Shown here piece by piece: positions 1 through 11,431 of a stretch of 64,000 nt of DNA (position 1 is its first letter; each line of letters starts with the position of its first letter). Made by a program: the position numbers and the translations under genes. Below the pieces are notes generated by a model. That model worked only from the letters and a program-made list of their open reading frames with translations, did not search any database and was not told where the DNA came from. The DNA comes from Lycorma delicatula (Eukaryota > Arthropoda > Insecta > Hemiptera > Fulgoridae), in assembly GCF_047948215.1 (NCBI RefSeq), contig NC_134455.1:162050575-162114574 (forward strand), written 5' to 3'.

Positions 1-119
1 TTTTGCCTTATAAGAATGGAGATCTATAACAAAGGAAAAATGTTATGCCTGACCGGAAATCGAATCCGGGACCTGCGGATGAAAGGCTGAGATGCTATCA
101 TCCCCCCATGGTGATCGGC
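1..119 (-). mobile_element. tRNA-headed SINE, partial
   Basis: Read on the minus strand, this starts with a tRNA-like head: a degraded A box near 100-110 and a B-box-like GGATTCGATTTCC at 55-67. The order is the same as in the heads at 8.3, 27.5, 51.0 and 57.7 kb, including the trailing GGTCAGGCA. The body after the head differs from the other copies and runs off the window edge. It is a retroposed RNA polymerase III type repeat, not a functional tRNA: no acceptor stem closes it. Confidence 0.75.
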
Positions 120-602
120 TGTTTATTTTTAAAATAGAAAACTGTAACTGAATTATACTATTAGAAGAGTCTTGGTTTGATTCGAAACTAAAATTTTCTT
201 TATATTTATTATTAAATAAATAATGTATTTTGTTAGATACAATAATCAAACGATTGCAAATGATTTGAAAAAAAAATTGAAATATCTTTTATGATGTTGC
301 TAAATAACAAAAATTGTTACAATTAAATATGTAATTCTTTGTATTCTTGAACTCAATTTTATATCAGTTCGTGAATTTTCATACAAAATTATTAATTTTT
401 TTGCATTCCTCATATTATTATTTTTTTTGTATTTTTTTTTTTAATTTTGAAATTCCCGATAATCCTTAACAATACTGAATATTTTAGTACTTAAAAATTA
501 AAATTCAAAATTAGATTTTTCATACAAAGTTCTTATCAGTTTGATAAATCTTCAGTATGTTCATTGCTGCCCGTAATATTGCACAGATACAATTTTTCAC
601 AC
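120..602. other. AT-rich non-coding stretch
   Basis: Low-complexity A/T-rich DNA with poly-T runs near 419-443. I see no coding, RNA or repeat feature here. Confidence 0.6.
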
Positions 603-1168
603 ACATTTAGGACCTGGATTTTGGAGCGGTTCCAGAACAAGTTAGGGAGGTGTATCACAGAGGTGCTGTGGTTTGCGAAAAATAGTGAGATCCATGAATA
701 TTTAGGATTACGCTGCGTCCGGGAAGAAATAAATAAAACACTTCAGTTCTAGATATGAACTGGGCCTGAACAACCACATGAACCACTTGGCCATGAACCT
801 TCTAGATAAAGGTTAAGGCATTAGAAGGCTTAAATCTCTCCAGGTGCTGGACCTTAGTGATCAGTATATGTAATAAATCGTCTTAGTGCTCTATCTTTGT
901 TTAATTTTCTCTATGTTTATTTTTAATAAAACTTTATATTTATTTTTTTCTTTCTCATTTCTTCCTTCTTTTTTAATTTATGGTTATCCTTTGACTTGTT
1001 ATGTCATTGATGGAACAATTTTTCAAGTTTAGCCTATGAAAGTTCCGCACAGATTATAACTAGTTTGTAATTATTGAGAAGTTTCGATGGGTACTTCCTT
1101 TCACGTGTTTGTGTATGATCGATTGTAAATAAAATTTGAAAGGAAAAAAAAAACATTTATGACCTGGA
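603..1168 (+). mobile_element. 5'-truncated Jockey-like LINE with 16-bp TSD
   Basis: A 534-bp insert (619-1152) ends in an A-rich tail (1141-1153). It is flanked by ACATTTAGGACCTGGA (603-618) and ACATTTATGACCTGGA (1153-1168), a 16-bp target-site duplication with one mismatch. This is the classic signature of target-primed reverse transcription with 5' truncation. Only the last ~80 codons of ORF2 and the 3' UTR are present. The one TSD mismatch and the broken frame suggest an old insertion. Confidence 0.85.
621..864 (+). pseudogene. C-terminus of Jockey-like LINE ORF2 (broken)
   Basis: The translation contains LERFQNKLGRCITEVLWFAK, then NSEIHEYLGL, then, after a frameshift near 745, HLAMNLLDKG and RRLKSLQVLDL. 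In Jockey-clade ORF2 proteins the region after the RT reads RFQNK-LR-I-APWFVRN-TIH-DLGLPTV, followed by HPN-LA-LL and RRLKR-DL. The order and spacing match. There is one frameshift and an in-frame stop just before RRLK. The fragment is non-functional, being only the extreme C-terminus of a protein normally about 900 residues long. Confidence 0.8.
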
Positions 1169-1798
1169 GCTAATTTTCAGAAAATGACTGTTTTTTTGAA
1201 TCGATTTACCTTATGAAGCTGTCATTTAGAAAAAATTGGTTTAAGAATTTATATTTACTTAATTTAGAGTTACTAGTGTAATAATCCAGAAGAGAAAGGT
1301 TGTCTAAAAGAAGTGCTGTTCATGTTGAAGACACAATACACATTCTCTTTCTTAAATACTCCAGTGCACATACGCACAAGAGCAGACATTAGTAACATAT
1401 TCCCTCCCGCCAAATAAAGTGCGGATCATACTAAACTATTTCTTTACGTTTGAAAATTTAAAGAGGAAATTTATTTTCAAGTAAATTCCCTCTTTGATAA
1501 TGTCAAGATTATGAAGCCGTTTTAATTAAGATCAACATCTCTCGACACTCTTCGTGATCTTAGCTGTAATGTAACGCTGAGGTTGTATCCTGAATAAAAG
1601 TGTAATCTTACACAATTATTTCTGAAAGTAAATAAATATTTTACTCAAATTAGTACATAATTATAAAATATGCAGGAATGTGTATGAATGTTAAAGCATA
1701 ATTAAACAAAAATACCCAACATTGACTTTGATGGATCAAAAGAAAATTTTGATGAGAGCAGTGTCACGAAATAAAAGGTTATTAAAAAAGGTTTGGTT
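1169..1798. other. AT-rich non-coding stretch
   Basis: No open frame of note, no recognisable repeat head and no tandem array. I see nothing here beyond base composition. Confidence 0.55.
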
Positions 1799-1941
1799 AA
1801 AATTATAATACCTTATAGAAAAAAAACAACACATTAAATAACAGGAAAAATTAAAATAGCTATTTTTAGTTAAGTTATTTGATATTGTTTGAGTATGTTA
1901 CATGTAAACGATAAAGGAGGGTACAGAAAATTCGGCTTTTT
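1799..1941 (+). repeat. Direct repeat unit A, copy 1
   Basis: About 140 bp that recur in the same orientation at 2840-2980, starting around CTTATAG-AACAACACATTAA and ending at CAGAAAATTCGGCTTT. A few substitutions and short indels separate the copies (for example GCTATTTTTAGTTAAG against GTTATTTTTAGAAG). No coding sequence is present. It could be a dispersed non-autonomous element or the two ends of something larger. Confidence 0.8.
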
Positions 1942-2839
1942 TAGATTATGATTTGTATTTTTGAAAACTGATAAACGGAATATAAAAAATTGCAGGTAAA
2001 AAAAATAAAAATAAGAACAATGTCATTAATACCGAGATATGAAAACAGTATTATAAATAAAACAAACATTCATATGTAATAGTAGTTGTAACTTTTAGAC
2101 TATCAAAGCGACGTTCACTACACAGTGATAGACTCATCCTGTGTTCCCACATTACAAAGCTGGAATAAAATTTTTAGAGTCTACTCAAAAGAAAATTAAA
2201 TAATCAATTTTCATCAACAATATTTTACGGAATAAATTTTCCGTTACAAAAACGGAAACAAAAACAATAATATAAGAAAGATTTTCTACGTTTGTATTTT
2301 AGCTCTGCATATTTTTCGTTACGTACATTTATTTTAATATTTAGAATGACAGCGACAGTTACTATCGAAGTGTAAGAATCGTTCATTACTATAGGCTTAA
2401 CGTAAATTGTAAAGCATATAGAAGTGACGTCGGCAAAATAGCTGAGGTGTTTAACAGAGTGTATACAAAATGACAAGACATCCACTGACTGCTTTATCTT
2501 TGTCATCCGGTGAATGCATCTAAACCGAGAGAAATAAGGAGACATTACAATACAGTTCCTTTTCTCCCAACCCCTACGAAGCATCAGTTAAAAACATCTA
2601 CAGATGCAAGGGTATCCTTTCGAGCGGAAAATTTCCAACTATATCGCAAATATTTTTTATGTCACAACGTATCTAATATATTTCTCCTAGGAATTTATTT
2701 TCAAAGAATAGACCTCCACATTGTTTTAGTGTGTGTGATAATGGAGCGTCCATTCTTCTTCTTCATAGACTAAATATGTGTACTCCAGCAACTGTTAAAT
2801 ATCATCATATAAACAGATTCGCTTGAGCTTTATATGTAC
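1942..2839. other. Spacer between direct repeats
   Basis: Mostly AT-rich. A 119-codon open frame lies on the minus strand at 2225-2584, but its composition and lack of recognisable motifs give no reason to call it a gene. No other feature is visible. Confidence 0.5.
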
Positions 2840-2980
2840 ACTTGAAAATTGTAATAACTTATAGAAAAACAACACATTAAATAACAGAAAAAATTAAAAT
2901 AGTTATTTTTAGAAGTTATTTGATATTGTTTGAGTATGTTACATGTAAACAATGAAGGAGGTTGCAGAAAATTCGGCTTT
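2840..2980 (+). repeat. Direct repeat unit A, copy 2
   Basis: Second copy of the ~140-bp unit seen at 1799-1941, same orientation, about 1.04 kb downstream. The block TTGATATTGTTTGAGTATGT is identical in both copies. Confidence 0.8.
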
Positions 2981-4430
2981 CGGAATTTTATATTTAAGTA
3001 ATGAAATCTTGAGTAAATTATGAATTAAGCAGATTATGGAGATTAATGAGTAAATTGCATATAGAGTGACTGAAATAACCAAAATCGTGTGTAAACGGTT
3101 TTGATGTCGACTTTGTCTCCATAAAAGCTGCTTCCAAACCTAAGTGAGTTTTATAGGATTGTAAACGTATAATATATAAAGTAAGTTTTCCAAACTTCTA
3201 AAATAATTTTAGAAATTGTCATGTAATGTAAATATTTAATACTAAGTTTTCTACACGTTATACGTCTCATGTTTAATTGTACCTCATATTTAAATTTTAA
3301 TATTCTTTACCAGAATATTGGTGTATGCTACCATAAATTTTTTATTTGGTTGCGCTACTGCAGCTCCTGGGCTTAGCACTGCATCGGGCTCCTAGGATTA
3401 ATCCCTCCTACCTAAAAAAAATTGAAATCTTAATTAAGATTTCTTACGGTAATTTACTAACAGATTCTACCTAGGTTTAATTCCATATATTACGCGTAAA
3501 AATTTTCACATAAAAGACATTACCTAACAAACATACTTACATTACTTTATAATATATATTAGCTTGTTTTACCTTATTTTTATTATCTTATCGTTTGTTT
3601 TGAATCGAAGTTTCTTAATGCAGGCTTTGAGATGGGGAGTTAACAGAGAAAAAACGAGCGTCACGATAAAGCGTCACGCAATAGCTGATTACCCCACTAT
3701 GACAACCGCGTGCGATGCAATACATCTGATCATATAGTATAGAAAACACGTGCTCCAATAACGATTACAATAACGATTAAACTTCAATGTTAAGTTTTAA
3801 ATTTTCTATGTTTTATGTAAATAAATATTTTTTATAATATGTGTATTTCATATTTCTTATTAATAAAAATATTTATCATTTGTGTATATTGTGTGTACGT
3901 TATTTTACACCGTTAATAATTCATATAATATTGCGTAAGAAAATTTGCTTCCCTCGTGTGTCCACGCACCGACGCATTCATTTTAATTTTTTCAGATATA
4001 TTTCTTTAGCTAATGTTTCTTAGAGTGTAATTTTATAAGATTATTTTATTTTATTACATTTTGTTGAAAATAAAACAAAAAACGCCAAGAGTATATGTAT
4101 AATATATATTCCTTTCTTTGTTAATTATTATTGGCATGTCTTGTGGTTAATCTAGAGAAAATTAAAGGATTTCATACATTGTTTTACAGCATTATATCAT
4201 TGAAAACAATTTTAATCGGATCTGCGCTAACATCGGTTTGAATTTCAATTACAGAAATGTATTAGTGAATTCGAGGAAAACCAGGATAACCTGAGTTATG
4301 GAATATCGAAATAAAATATGAACCGAGATAAAAGTAAACGAGTGAACTGAATCGACTTCACATTGCTTGATTTTAGTTTATCTGCGGCACCACAACGTGC
4401 GGTGATGAGTTTAATTAATTAGCGAGTGAG
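2981..4430. other. AT-rich non-coding stretch
   Basis: No convincing coding sequence. A short GC-richer patch at 3350-3410 (GCAGCTCCTGGGCTTAGCAC) and another at 3640-3760 stand out from the background, but I cannot assign either. Confidence 0.5.
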
Positions 4431-4930
4431 GACATCTGGGCCGGGAACGAGTCGATAGTTATGATATTAATGGTTTCATTTAAGGGTGTAATTACATCGG
4501 GACGGGGTCTGGAGCAGTTTAATTTCCGGTGCTCCGGTCAATTTGCCCCGACTCTAAGCCACCGACCCCGAACTCCATTTCACTCCTCCCGCTAACGCTT
4601 CACTCTTCTCGTCCGCTCCGTCTACCTCGACACATAGCCCGCTCTACATCCCTACTGTCACCCCACGATATAAAAGCTCTGATTACTTCGTCAACCTCCG
4701 CTTAGTAACAACCGACCGCTAAAATAGTTCTTTGCTTTTTACCGTACCGTTTTCAACTAAACAGCCTACCCTTTGTATATTCTTTGATTTTATTTCATAA
4801 TTAAAATACCGGCAGAATCCTCAAAGTTCAACTGTCAATAAAAAATAAAATCATCTCATTCGTAAATCATTCATATAAGTTAATAGTGAAGAATGTCACT
4901 GGTAAACACTAAGGTTTTTTAGCTTCTGTA
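4431..4930 (+). promoter_or_regulatory. Candidate TATA promoter and non-coding first exon
   Basis: A GC-richer island in AT-rich surroundings. It holds a consensus TATA box (TATAAAAG, 4669-4676) and an initiator-like TTAGTA about 33-35 bp downstream (4702-4707). A good 5' splice-site match (CTGTAAGTAT, GT at 4928) follows about 225 bp later. Upstream are homeodomain-type motifs (TTTAATTAATTAG near 4410; GATATTAATGG near 4463; GTGTAATTACATC near 4486). There is no open frame between TATA and donor, so any exon would be untranslated. This is inference from motif spacing; no transcript evidence is available and the distance is slightly long for TATA-Inr. Confidence 0.25.
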
Positions 4931-5831
4931 AGTATAAAATTATGTTACTTAACAATAGTAACATCATATATAATTAAGGACTTGATGTAAAAAGTAAATA
5001 AAAACAGTTATACATAACAATATATATTTTAGTTTCTTTTCTCGTTAATGACTAGGCATGTTGTAATTTAGGCATGTTGTACCTTTTCAAAATAAATTAA
5101 ATGCGATTATCCTCGCAAAGCAATAATGTAGATTTAATATAATTTACTAGTCCATTGGCTAAAATAACAATAGCAAACATAAATAAATGACTTTTGTACG
5201 ATAATGACAAAACGGAATTGAAGATTTTATTTGAACGACAAAAAATTCCATATACGTGGTCTTTTTATTACAAAAACTGAAACTGACAAAAATAATGAAT
5301 TGCTGTGCTTAATTTTAAACTAATATTTTTATTAAATAAATTAACACGAGTTATCCATGTACATTATTCCACTAGTAACAAAAGAAGTAACACGATTTAA
5401 AAGTTACTGAATAATACATCTGGTTTTAAAAAGGCTAATATAATGTTATAATCTTATTAAATTTGTTTTCAGTGACATAGAATTTATGATTAATAAAAGG
5501 AAAAAATATATAAATTAATAAATAATTTGTGGCCATTTCATTAATAATTTTATGAGTTTCTTTTTCGGGTTTTTTTATGAGGTATATATCATCTTTATAG
5601 AAGTCGAGACGTTATATGAATGAAAGTAGATTGTTTATAAGCTTCTGTACACAATTTCCTCTTTGTGGTCTGCACTTGACGTTATATTTATATAGACGGA
5701 ATTTGATCTCCGACTCCCGCAGCAACCCCGATATAGCATGTCTTTCACAGCTTTTCAACCTCTTATATTACCCAAGCTTCAACTCCGTCCACTTTTGCAC
5801 TCCCCTTTTAACTGCAAAATGACAGTAATAT
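4931..5831. other. AT-rich non-coding stretch
   Basis: Apart from overlapping short open frames near 5616-5822 that show no recognisable protein, I see nothing in this stretch. Confidence 0.5.
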
Positions 5832-5837
5832 ATACAT

Positions 5838-5869
<32 letters not shown>

Positions 5870-5897
5870 GCGCGCGCGCACACACACACACACACAC
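5832..5897. repeat. Compound microsatellite (CA)n(CG)n(CA)n
   Basis: A run of alternating CA, interrupted by a CG block at about 5869-5879 and followed by more CA. Its first part includes CATA units. The alternating purine-pyrimidine run, including CGCG, is sequence that can form Z-DNA. The open frame crossing it is an artefact of the repeat. Confidence 0.95.
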
Positions 5898-8280
5898 GAG
5901 TATTTTATACGAGCAAAAGGTTTTTCAACATTTGCATGTCATTGATTCAAATATTAGCCGTTTATACTCAGATTTTTGTGAAGTCCAACGGTTATCTGAA
6001 TTTATGTACACATAGGTTTACGAATTTGAAAATCCTTGTAGGACTTTATTGTTTGAAAAGTCTTTAGGATCGTTTAAAATATTGTTTAGAATCCAATTAG
6101 TCATAATATGGGATATCAAAATTAAGATAATACATTTAAAATAAAAATAATAAAGTAAATAAAATATATTACCCGTCTTTAATATTACAATTTATATTTA
6201 TTTATTTATTTTTTTTAATATCTTCCTTAATGTTGGGCGATTACTAGAAATAGATTTACGTGGGATATACAGTTAGATTAAAAATTGGGCTACTGAAAAA
6301 ATAAATCTTCAGAAAGTGGAATATTCTTTTTGTTAATTTTTTCACATTTTATAAAGTTCAGCAAAATATGTTTTTAAATTTCATTACATTATTCTCTAGT
6401 TCATAAAACATAAGAACATTTTTGAAACATAACATTCGAAAACACCTGTCTCGCACGGAATGAGGCAAATCTTTTTAGTTTATTTCAGTTTATCTCTCAA
6501 ACGACTTACGATTTTTTTTCCTTACAAAGCTACCTAGCTTTTATAATTCAAGATAGATTGTTCAACGCCAGATTAACTTCTGGGATGATGATTGTATGCA
6601 CGTTGTTATGGATATAAGGTATAATTTTGATTGTATATTAATAATTTCTTTTCAATTAATCATAAATTTAATTGAAATTTTCTAAATATAGCAGCAGCGC
6701 TTAATACAAAAAGAATATTGATTTGTTTTAATTTAGTAAGCTGATCATTAGTATAAGTAATAATTTAATAATTAACGTAGCCATTTTTACAAAGCTAAGT
6801 GTTAAACAACGTATACGGATATAACAGATTAATAAAATCCGACTTTTTTAAAAATTTATTGAGTTGCATTTCCTTTCTATAAAAAAAATATATTTTTTTA
6901 ATATATATAAAAAAAACGCGCACGCGAGTGGCTTGTAAGTAAAACAATGGTAATACAAAAAAATTGATAGATTTTCATCAACGCTCGTTAAGATTAAGTG
7001 TATTCTATTTAAATGTCAGAATAATTTAAGTTTTTATTTTATTTTACTTATTTATATTTTTTATGAAAGTTGTAGTTTTTGGCTTATTAGCTATGTTATA
7101 AGCAAATATAACTTGACTCGTAATGTAACTACTGGAATTTATTACACAAATCAAGGAAATGATAAAATAAACGATTACCTTATCGAGTTTATTTGTTTTG
7201 TCAACAGATTACATTAACTAATGGTATTTACTGAATTCCAGGATTTTTGACTGTAAGTTGTAAAATCTGATTCGATTAAAAAAAAAAAAACGAGAAATAA
7301 AATTAAGGACGGAAATTATAAACGCAGGTAAACATACGGCTGATGTATTGAAAATTATCAAACATACGGCATGTGAGTGTATAAAAGTGAATGGACTTTA
7401 GTAAATTCTCGACAAAAAACAAAGATCGATTACAGCGAAGATTCATCTTGATAACAAGATAATCGGGTGTCCAACCGACAAAAAATTATACTGATGAACC
7501 AATTGCCAGTGATTTCTCATACGTACGGACAGCAGTACCTCAGATAAGATAAGACGAGAAACATACACACAAAGGCCATACACTAAGAAATTGTGCCTCT
7601 GAAGCTCTAGGGAGCTGATACGGATATATCCCGTATTTACGCTTATTGACGAAAAAACTTGGTCAATTTATTTTATGTAGGGGTTCTGTTAACGTGGAAT
7701 AGGGATGTACTATACTTTAAAAGTTTTTTGGATATATAATTTTCTGTATAATGTTTTATTTAATAATTTATTTATTATATTTATAATGTATTACAATTTA
7801 GTGTGATCAAACGTAGAAACAGATGAAAAATAAGATTAATAAAAATTAATCTAATAAAATTAAAAAGAATCAGTACCATATTTCAGTCGAATAACATTAA
7901 TAATTCAGTATTTTATGTAATTCCTCGATCAACCAGTTGAAGTCAGTGAGGAATTAAAGTAATAGTTTTATTAATACAAGTTGTTTTTCATCATTTATAT
8001 CCGTTCTGATTATTCAGGCTTTTGGATTTACCGGTTTTTTAATCTCCGGGCGCGCATGCAAGTACTGAACACAAAATAAAAGACGTATATTCTACAATAG
8101 TAAATAAAATACAAAAAAAGTAAAAAAAAATAAACGTTGACAACAGAGTTGTGGGACTTTTTTCTGATGCAAGGCTTACACACACGTGCACACACAACTT
8201 AATTTAAAATATTTATCATTTTATCTAAATATAATATTTTTTTTGTTAATTTAGTTCAATAATTCTAACTAAAGCGCGCG
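5898..8280. other. AT-rich non-coding stretch
   Basis: No gene, no recognised element. A moderately GC-balanced segment at 7430-7660 carries no long frame and no motif I can name. Confidence 0.5.
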
Positions 8281-8441
8281 CGGCCAGTCTCCGTGGCGCG
8301 AGTGGTAGCGTCTCGGCCTTTCATCCGGAGGTCCCGGGTTCGATTCCCGGTCAGGCATAACATTTTCACACACGCTACAAATGATTCATCTCATCCTCTG
8401 AAGCAGTACTTAACTGTGGACCCGGAAGTTAATTAAAAAAA
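8281..8441 (+). mobile_element. tRNA-headed SINE, body type I
   Basis: A polymerase III head with an A box (TGGCGCGAGTGG, 8294-8305) and a perfect B box (GGTTCGATTCC, 8337-8347), then GGTCAGGCA. A tRNA-unrelated body follows (ATTCATCTCATCCTCTGAAG) and an A-rich 3' end at about 8434-8441. The anticodon-arm region (CGGCCTTTCATCCGG) looks most like a tRNA-Glu arm, but that origin is uncertain. The same head and body occur at 57.7 kb. It has no closing acceptor strand and is not a tRNA gene. Of the five copies in the window this is the best preserved. Confidence 0.9.
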
Positions 8442-9184
8442 AGGTCTATCAAAGAAAATTAATAAGAAGGTCTTCCAGATGCTCAGCTACTTTCTCCGAT
8501 GAATGCTATCGCGAAGAATTGATACAAATACAAGGTAAAGTTAAAACTTTATCCGATTTTGATCTACGATCAGTAAGTAAATAACGTTGCTATACTATCA
8601 GGCATAAATTTTATTCTTAGTGGGAATAATTTGGTTTTTCTTCGCCATCAACCGATGATGTAGCAATAAGGATGCGCTATCAATTGCCAAAAATCAATTT
8701 GTAATGTTTGTTAGGGTTGTTGGCCGAGAGAAGCTCTTGGATTTAACAAAATCATTAAAAGTGAAATAATGTGTTATAAACTTTATTCCTAAACTAACTA
8801 CTATCTCTATAAATATGCAGGTCAAGTACCATAATCGTATAAGAGAAGAGTGAAGTCACTCCACATTGCCCTCTTCAATGAGCCGTAAATAGGGCCGCAT
8901 ATCAGCATAATATAAAATACACGTGACATTCAGATATATATCATATATGAATATACAGGTAATATTTAGACCTAACATTATAGACACCATTATTCTGTTC
9001 ATCACAGGTACTGGCTGTACAGTGAACTTCATTGATTTCTGAGAAAATAATTACGGCTGTTGAATTAACAATAACCATAATATTTAATAATATATAATTT
9101 AATTCCCTCTGAAAATTAACAGTAGAGAAAGAATAGAACATACTGATCGGCTCTGGCAAAGATGAAACAGATAGGCTCGTTACT
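8442..9184. other. Non-coding stretch with weak exon-like segment
   Basis: The minus strand between about 9130 and 8940 has two pyrimidine-rich acceptor-like sites ending in TTTTCAG and TCTCAG, followed by an open segment whose peptide includes INEVHCTASTCDEQNNGVYN. No family is recognised and no matching donor is convincing. I list it as a weak possibility only. Confidence 0.15.
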
Positions 9185-9202
9185 TATATATATATATATA
9201 TA
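9185..9202. repeat. (TA)n microsatellite
   Basis: Nine uninterrupted TA units. Confidence 0.9.
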
Positions 9203-11347
9203 CACGAGTATATACATTGTTAGCAATGGTTCATCTTCAGTCATATTTTATGTTTATTTGTTAATACTTTTTCGTTAGTTGGAAAATTAAAGATCCTCTT
9301 GATAATCTTTCATTGCTGTACATTAATTTAATTTCCTTTTATTATAAATTAATTTTTTTTAAATTTAATTTCTTCTATACTACTGATAACGATATAACTT
9401 TTGTAAAACTATTCGTGTAAATGAACTTGTACATATAACAAATCCAGCTTGTTAAAAGAAGCCTTCTCCATTTAAAAAAAGGTAAAACTGGTTTCAGTGA
9501 GAAGTAGGGTTTTAATAATCTTTAAGAACAATAATTAAAAAAAAACAAAAGATCTCTCTACCTTCAAATGATCGGTCAAGAAATGTATAAATTATTTATT
9601 AAATGAATCAGAATATAATTTACGTACGATGTGGACAAATAATTTTTATTTATTATTCATATTCCTAAAATCTTCTTTTGATATGAGTTACAGTGTGATG
9701 ATTCATGATTTAATTAAATTAAAAGTGTTTTGTAGCATTACAATACTTAGATTTCAATTCCCATGTTATAGCCCTTATTTAGTTAACAACACTGTTTCAG
9801 TACGATACCTGCATCTGGAATTAAATTTACTCTGAAGTGATACCATCTCATAATAATAATTAGAATTACTGGACATTATATCTAATTAGTAAACTTTGAA
9901 TTAATTTAAGAACTTTTGTTTCTGATTGGATTATAGGTTGTAAAAAATCTTAATTAAAAACATTGCAAAACATAGACAACATAGATATTTATATTAAAAA
10001 AATACTGAACATTAACATTTCGGATATAATGTAACATGCAGTAATAAATTCAAGGGGTTCACGAGTTATCTAGAGGAGGGAGAAACAAGGAAGATGATGA
10101 AATTGTAGGAAAAGACAAGAGAAGGAAGGACTGTAATAGGAGTGGCATAAGAGAGATCAGAATAGCGGTTACTATTGTATGCCTAGCGCGAGTAATTGAA
10201 TCACATGAGCCCTACTAGTCTAAATCATGTTGTGAACAATCACTCAGGGGGCAAACGGAAAGACAGATCACTGTGACAATCCCTTCTTGCTGCTCTTCCA
10301 CCCTTCTTAGCAGTGTTACCAACACTGTTACCAAACTGATTTATTCAGTTCAATCTTGGTACATTATCTGTTTTATCTTTTAGACCCGATGCTTTCACCA
10401 GTCAAAACAAATAAATGGTGGAATACAAATTTGGGGATAAGTCTTTACGTCGTTTTCAGAGGACTATTCCTCTAAAGATGAAAAAACACAGATTTTTAAC
10501 TTCTCAAGAGAAAAATAATTGATCGGTGAATATATAAAAATTCTTCTGGGAAAGAACCGTATAAATACTTTCTATAACTAAAATAAAATTCAGAAAATAA
10601 AGAATAAAGAGGAAACGGCATTAAAAAATAACGGTTAACAATTATTTAGAAATTAACCATTAAACTTTCGGGACTGCAAAAATGAATTCAAAAATATAAA
10701 CTTGTGAGTTATTCAATCATTAAATACCGATGAACAGTCTTTTAATTAATGTTTCAATTATTGTTACGTAACAAATAATTTATTTTTATATTTATTTAAC
10801 GTATTTGAATTAATTCATACTATTATAATCACGCATACCTGTAGTCAAAAATTCAGGGAAAGAGCACAAATGTTCTTTTAGGAGGCCTGAAAAGTCTTCA
10901 GCGGCTGTTTAAACTTCTTTTGGAGATGATTATAATTTTCTGTATTGTATATGGCTCTAATAAGGAAAATATTTTGATCAGTAATGATAAACACTTGATC
11001 AGTGGGGAGTAAACATTTTCAAACTCGTAAACTTCTGAGTGGAACGGGCATCTGTTACCGTGCGTAGCATATAAGCTCCCTTGCCTTGAGCATGGCATTT
11101 AAAGCCACGTTTCGGGCATGGCTTTGAGTTACCCTGGACATGAGCTATCTGGTGCTGCGTGTACTTCGTAGCTGTAACGTCTTTTTCTCGCTATTCATAC
11201 CTTTTCCATATTCTTAGTTTTTGTTCACCATTTCGGATTATTTAGGTGCATGACTGCTGAATCAATGCTGAGGATGCAGAAACTTGCAGAATTGTTGCAT
11301 ACTTGGAATAATGTGCTGGAGAGCAATCTAAGGGCCGATCCTGCAGA
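9203..11347. other. Non-coding stretch, GC-richer toward its end
   Basis: AT-rich to about 10 kb. Two less AT-rich patches (10190-10340 and 11030-11340) have no assignable coding content; a 66-codon minus-strand frame at 10898-11098 has no recognisable motif. The second patch abuts the hairpin pair at 11348. Confidence 0.45.
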
Positions 11348-11431
11348 TTATTTCCTTTCTCGTGGAAAGGAAATAATGGTTTAACTATAGAGTTAAGCCA
11401 TCAGGTTTAACTCTATAGTTAAACCTGATGG
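11348..11431. repeat. Two adjacent perfect inverted repeats
   Basis: Hairpin 1 has 11-bp arms TTATTTCCTTT (11348-11358) and AAAGGAAATAA (11366-11376) with a 7-base loop. Hairpin 2 has 14-bp arms CCATCAGGTTTAAC (11398-11411) and GTTAAACCTGATGG (11418-11431) with a 6-base loop. Between them lies TTAACTATAGAGTTAA, which is itself the reverse complement of the centre of hairpin 2. Nothing coding is present. It could be the remains of a foldback element or a replication-slippage product. Confidence 0.9.

Noticed and set aside
2225..2584. 119-codon minus-strand open frame
   Set aside because: Longest frame in the first 10 kb, but the composition is ordinary for AT-rich DNA, with no motif, splice-site context or family resemblance; it lies between two direct repeats.
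8288..8357. Functional tRNA gene
   Set aside because: A and B boxes are present, but no 7-bp acceptor stem closes the molecule, and the same head occurs with SINE bodies at four other sites.
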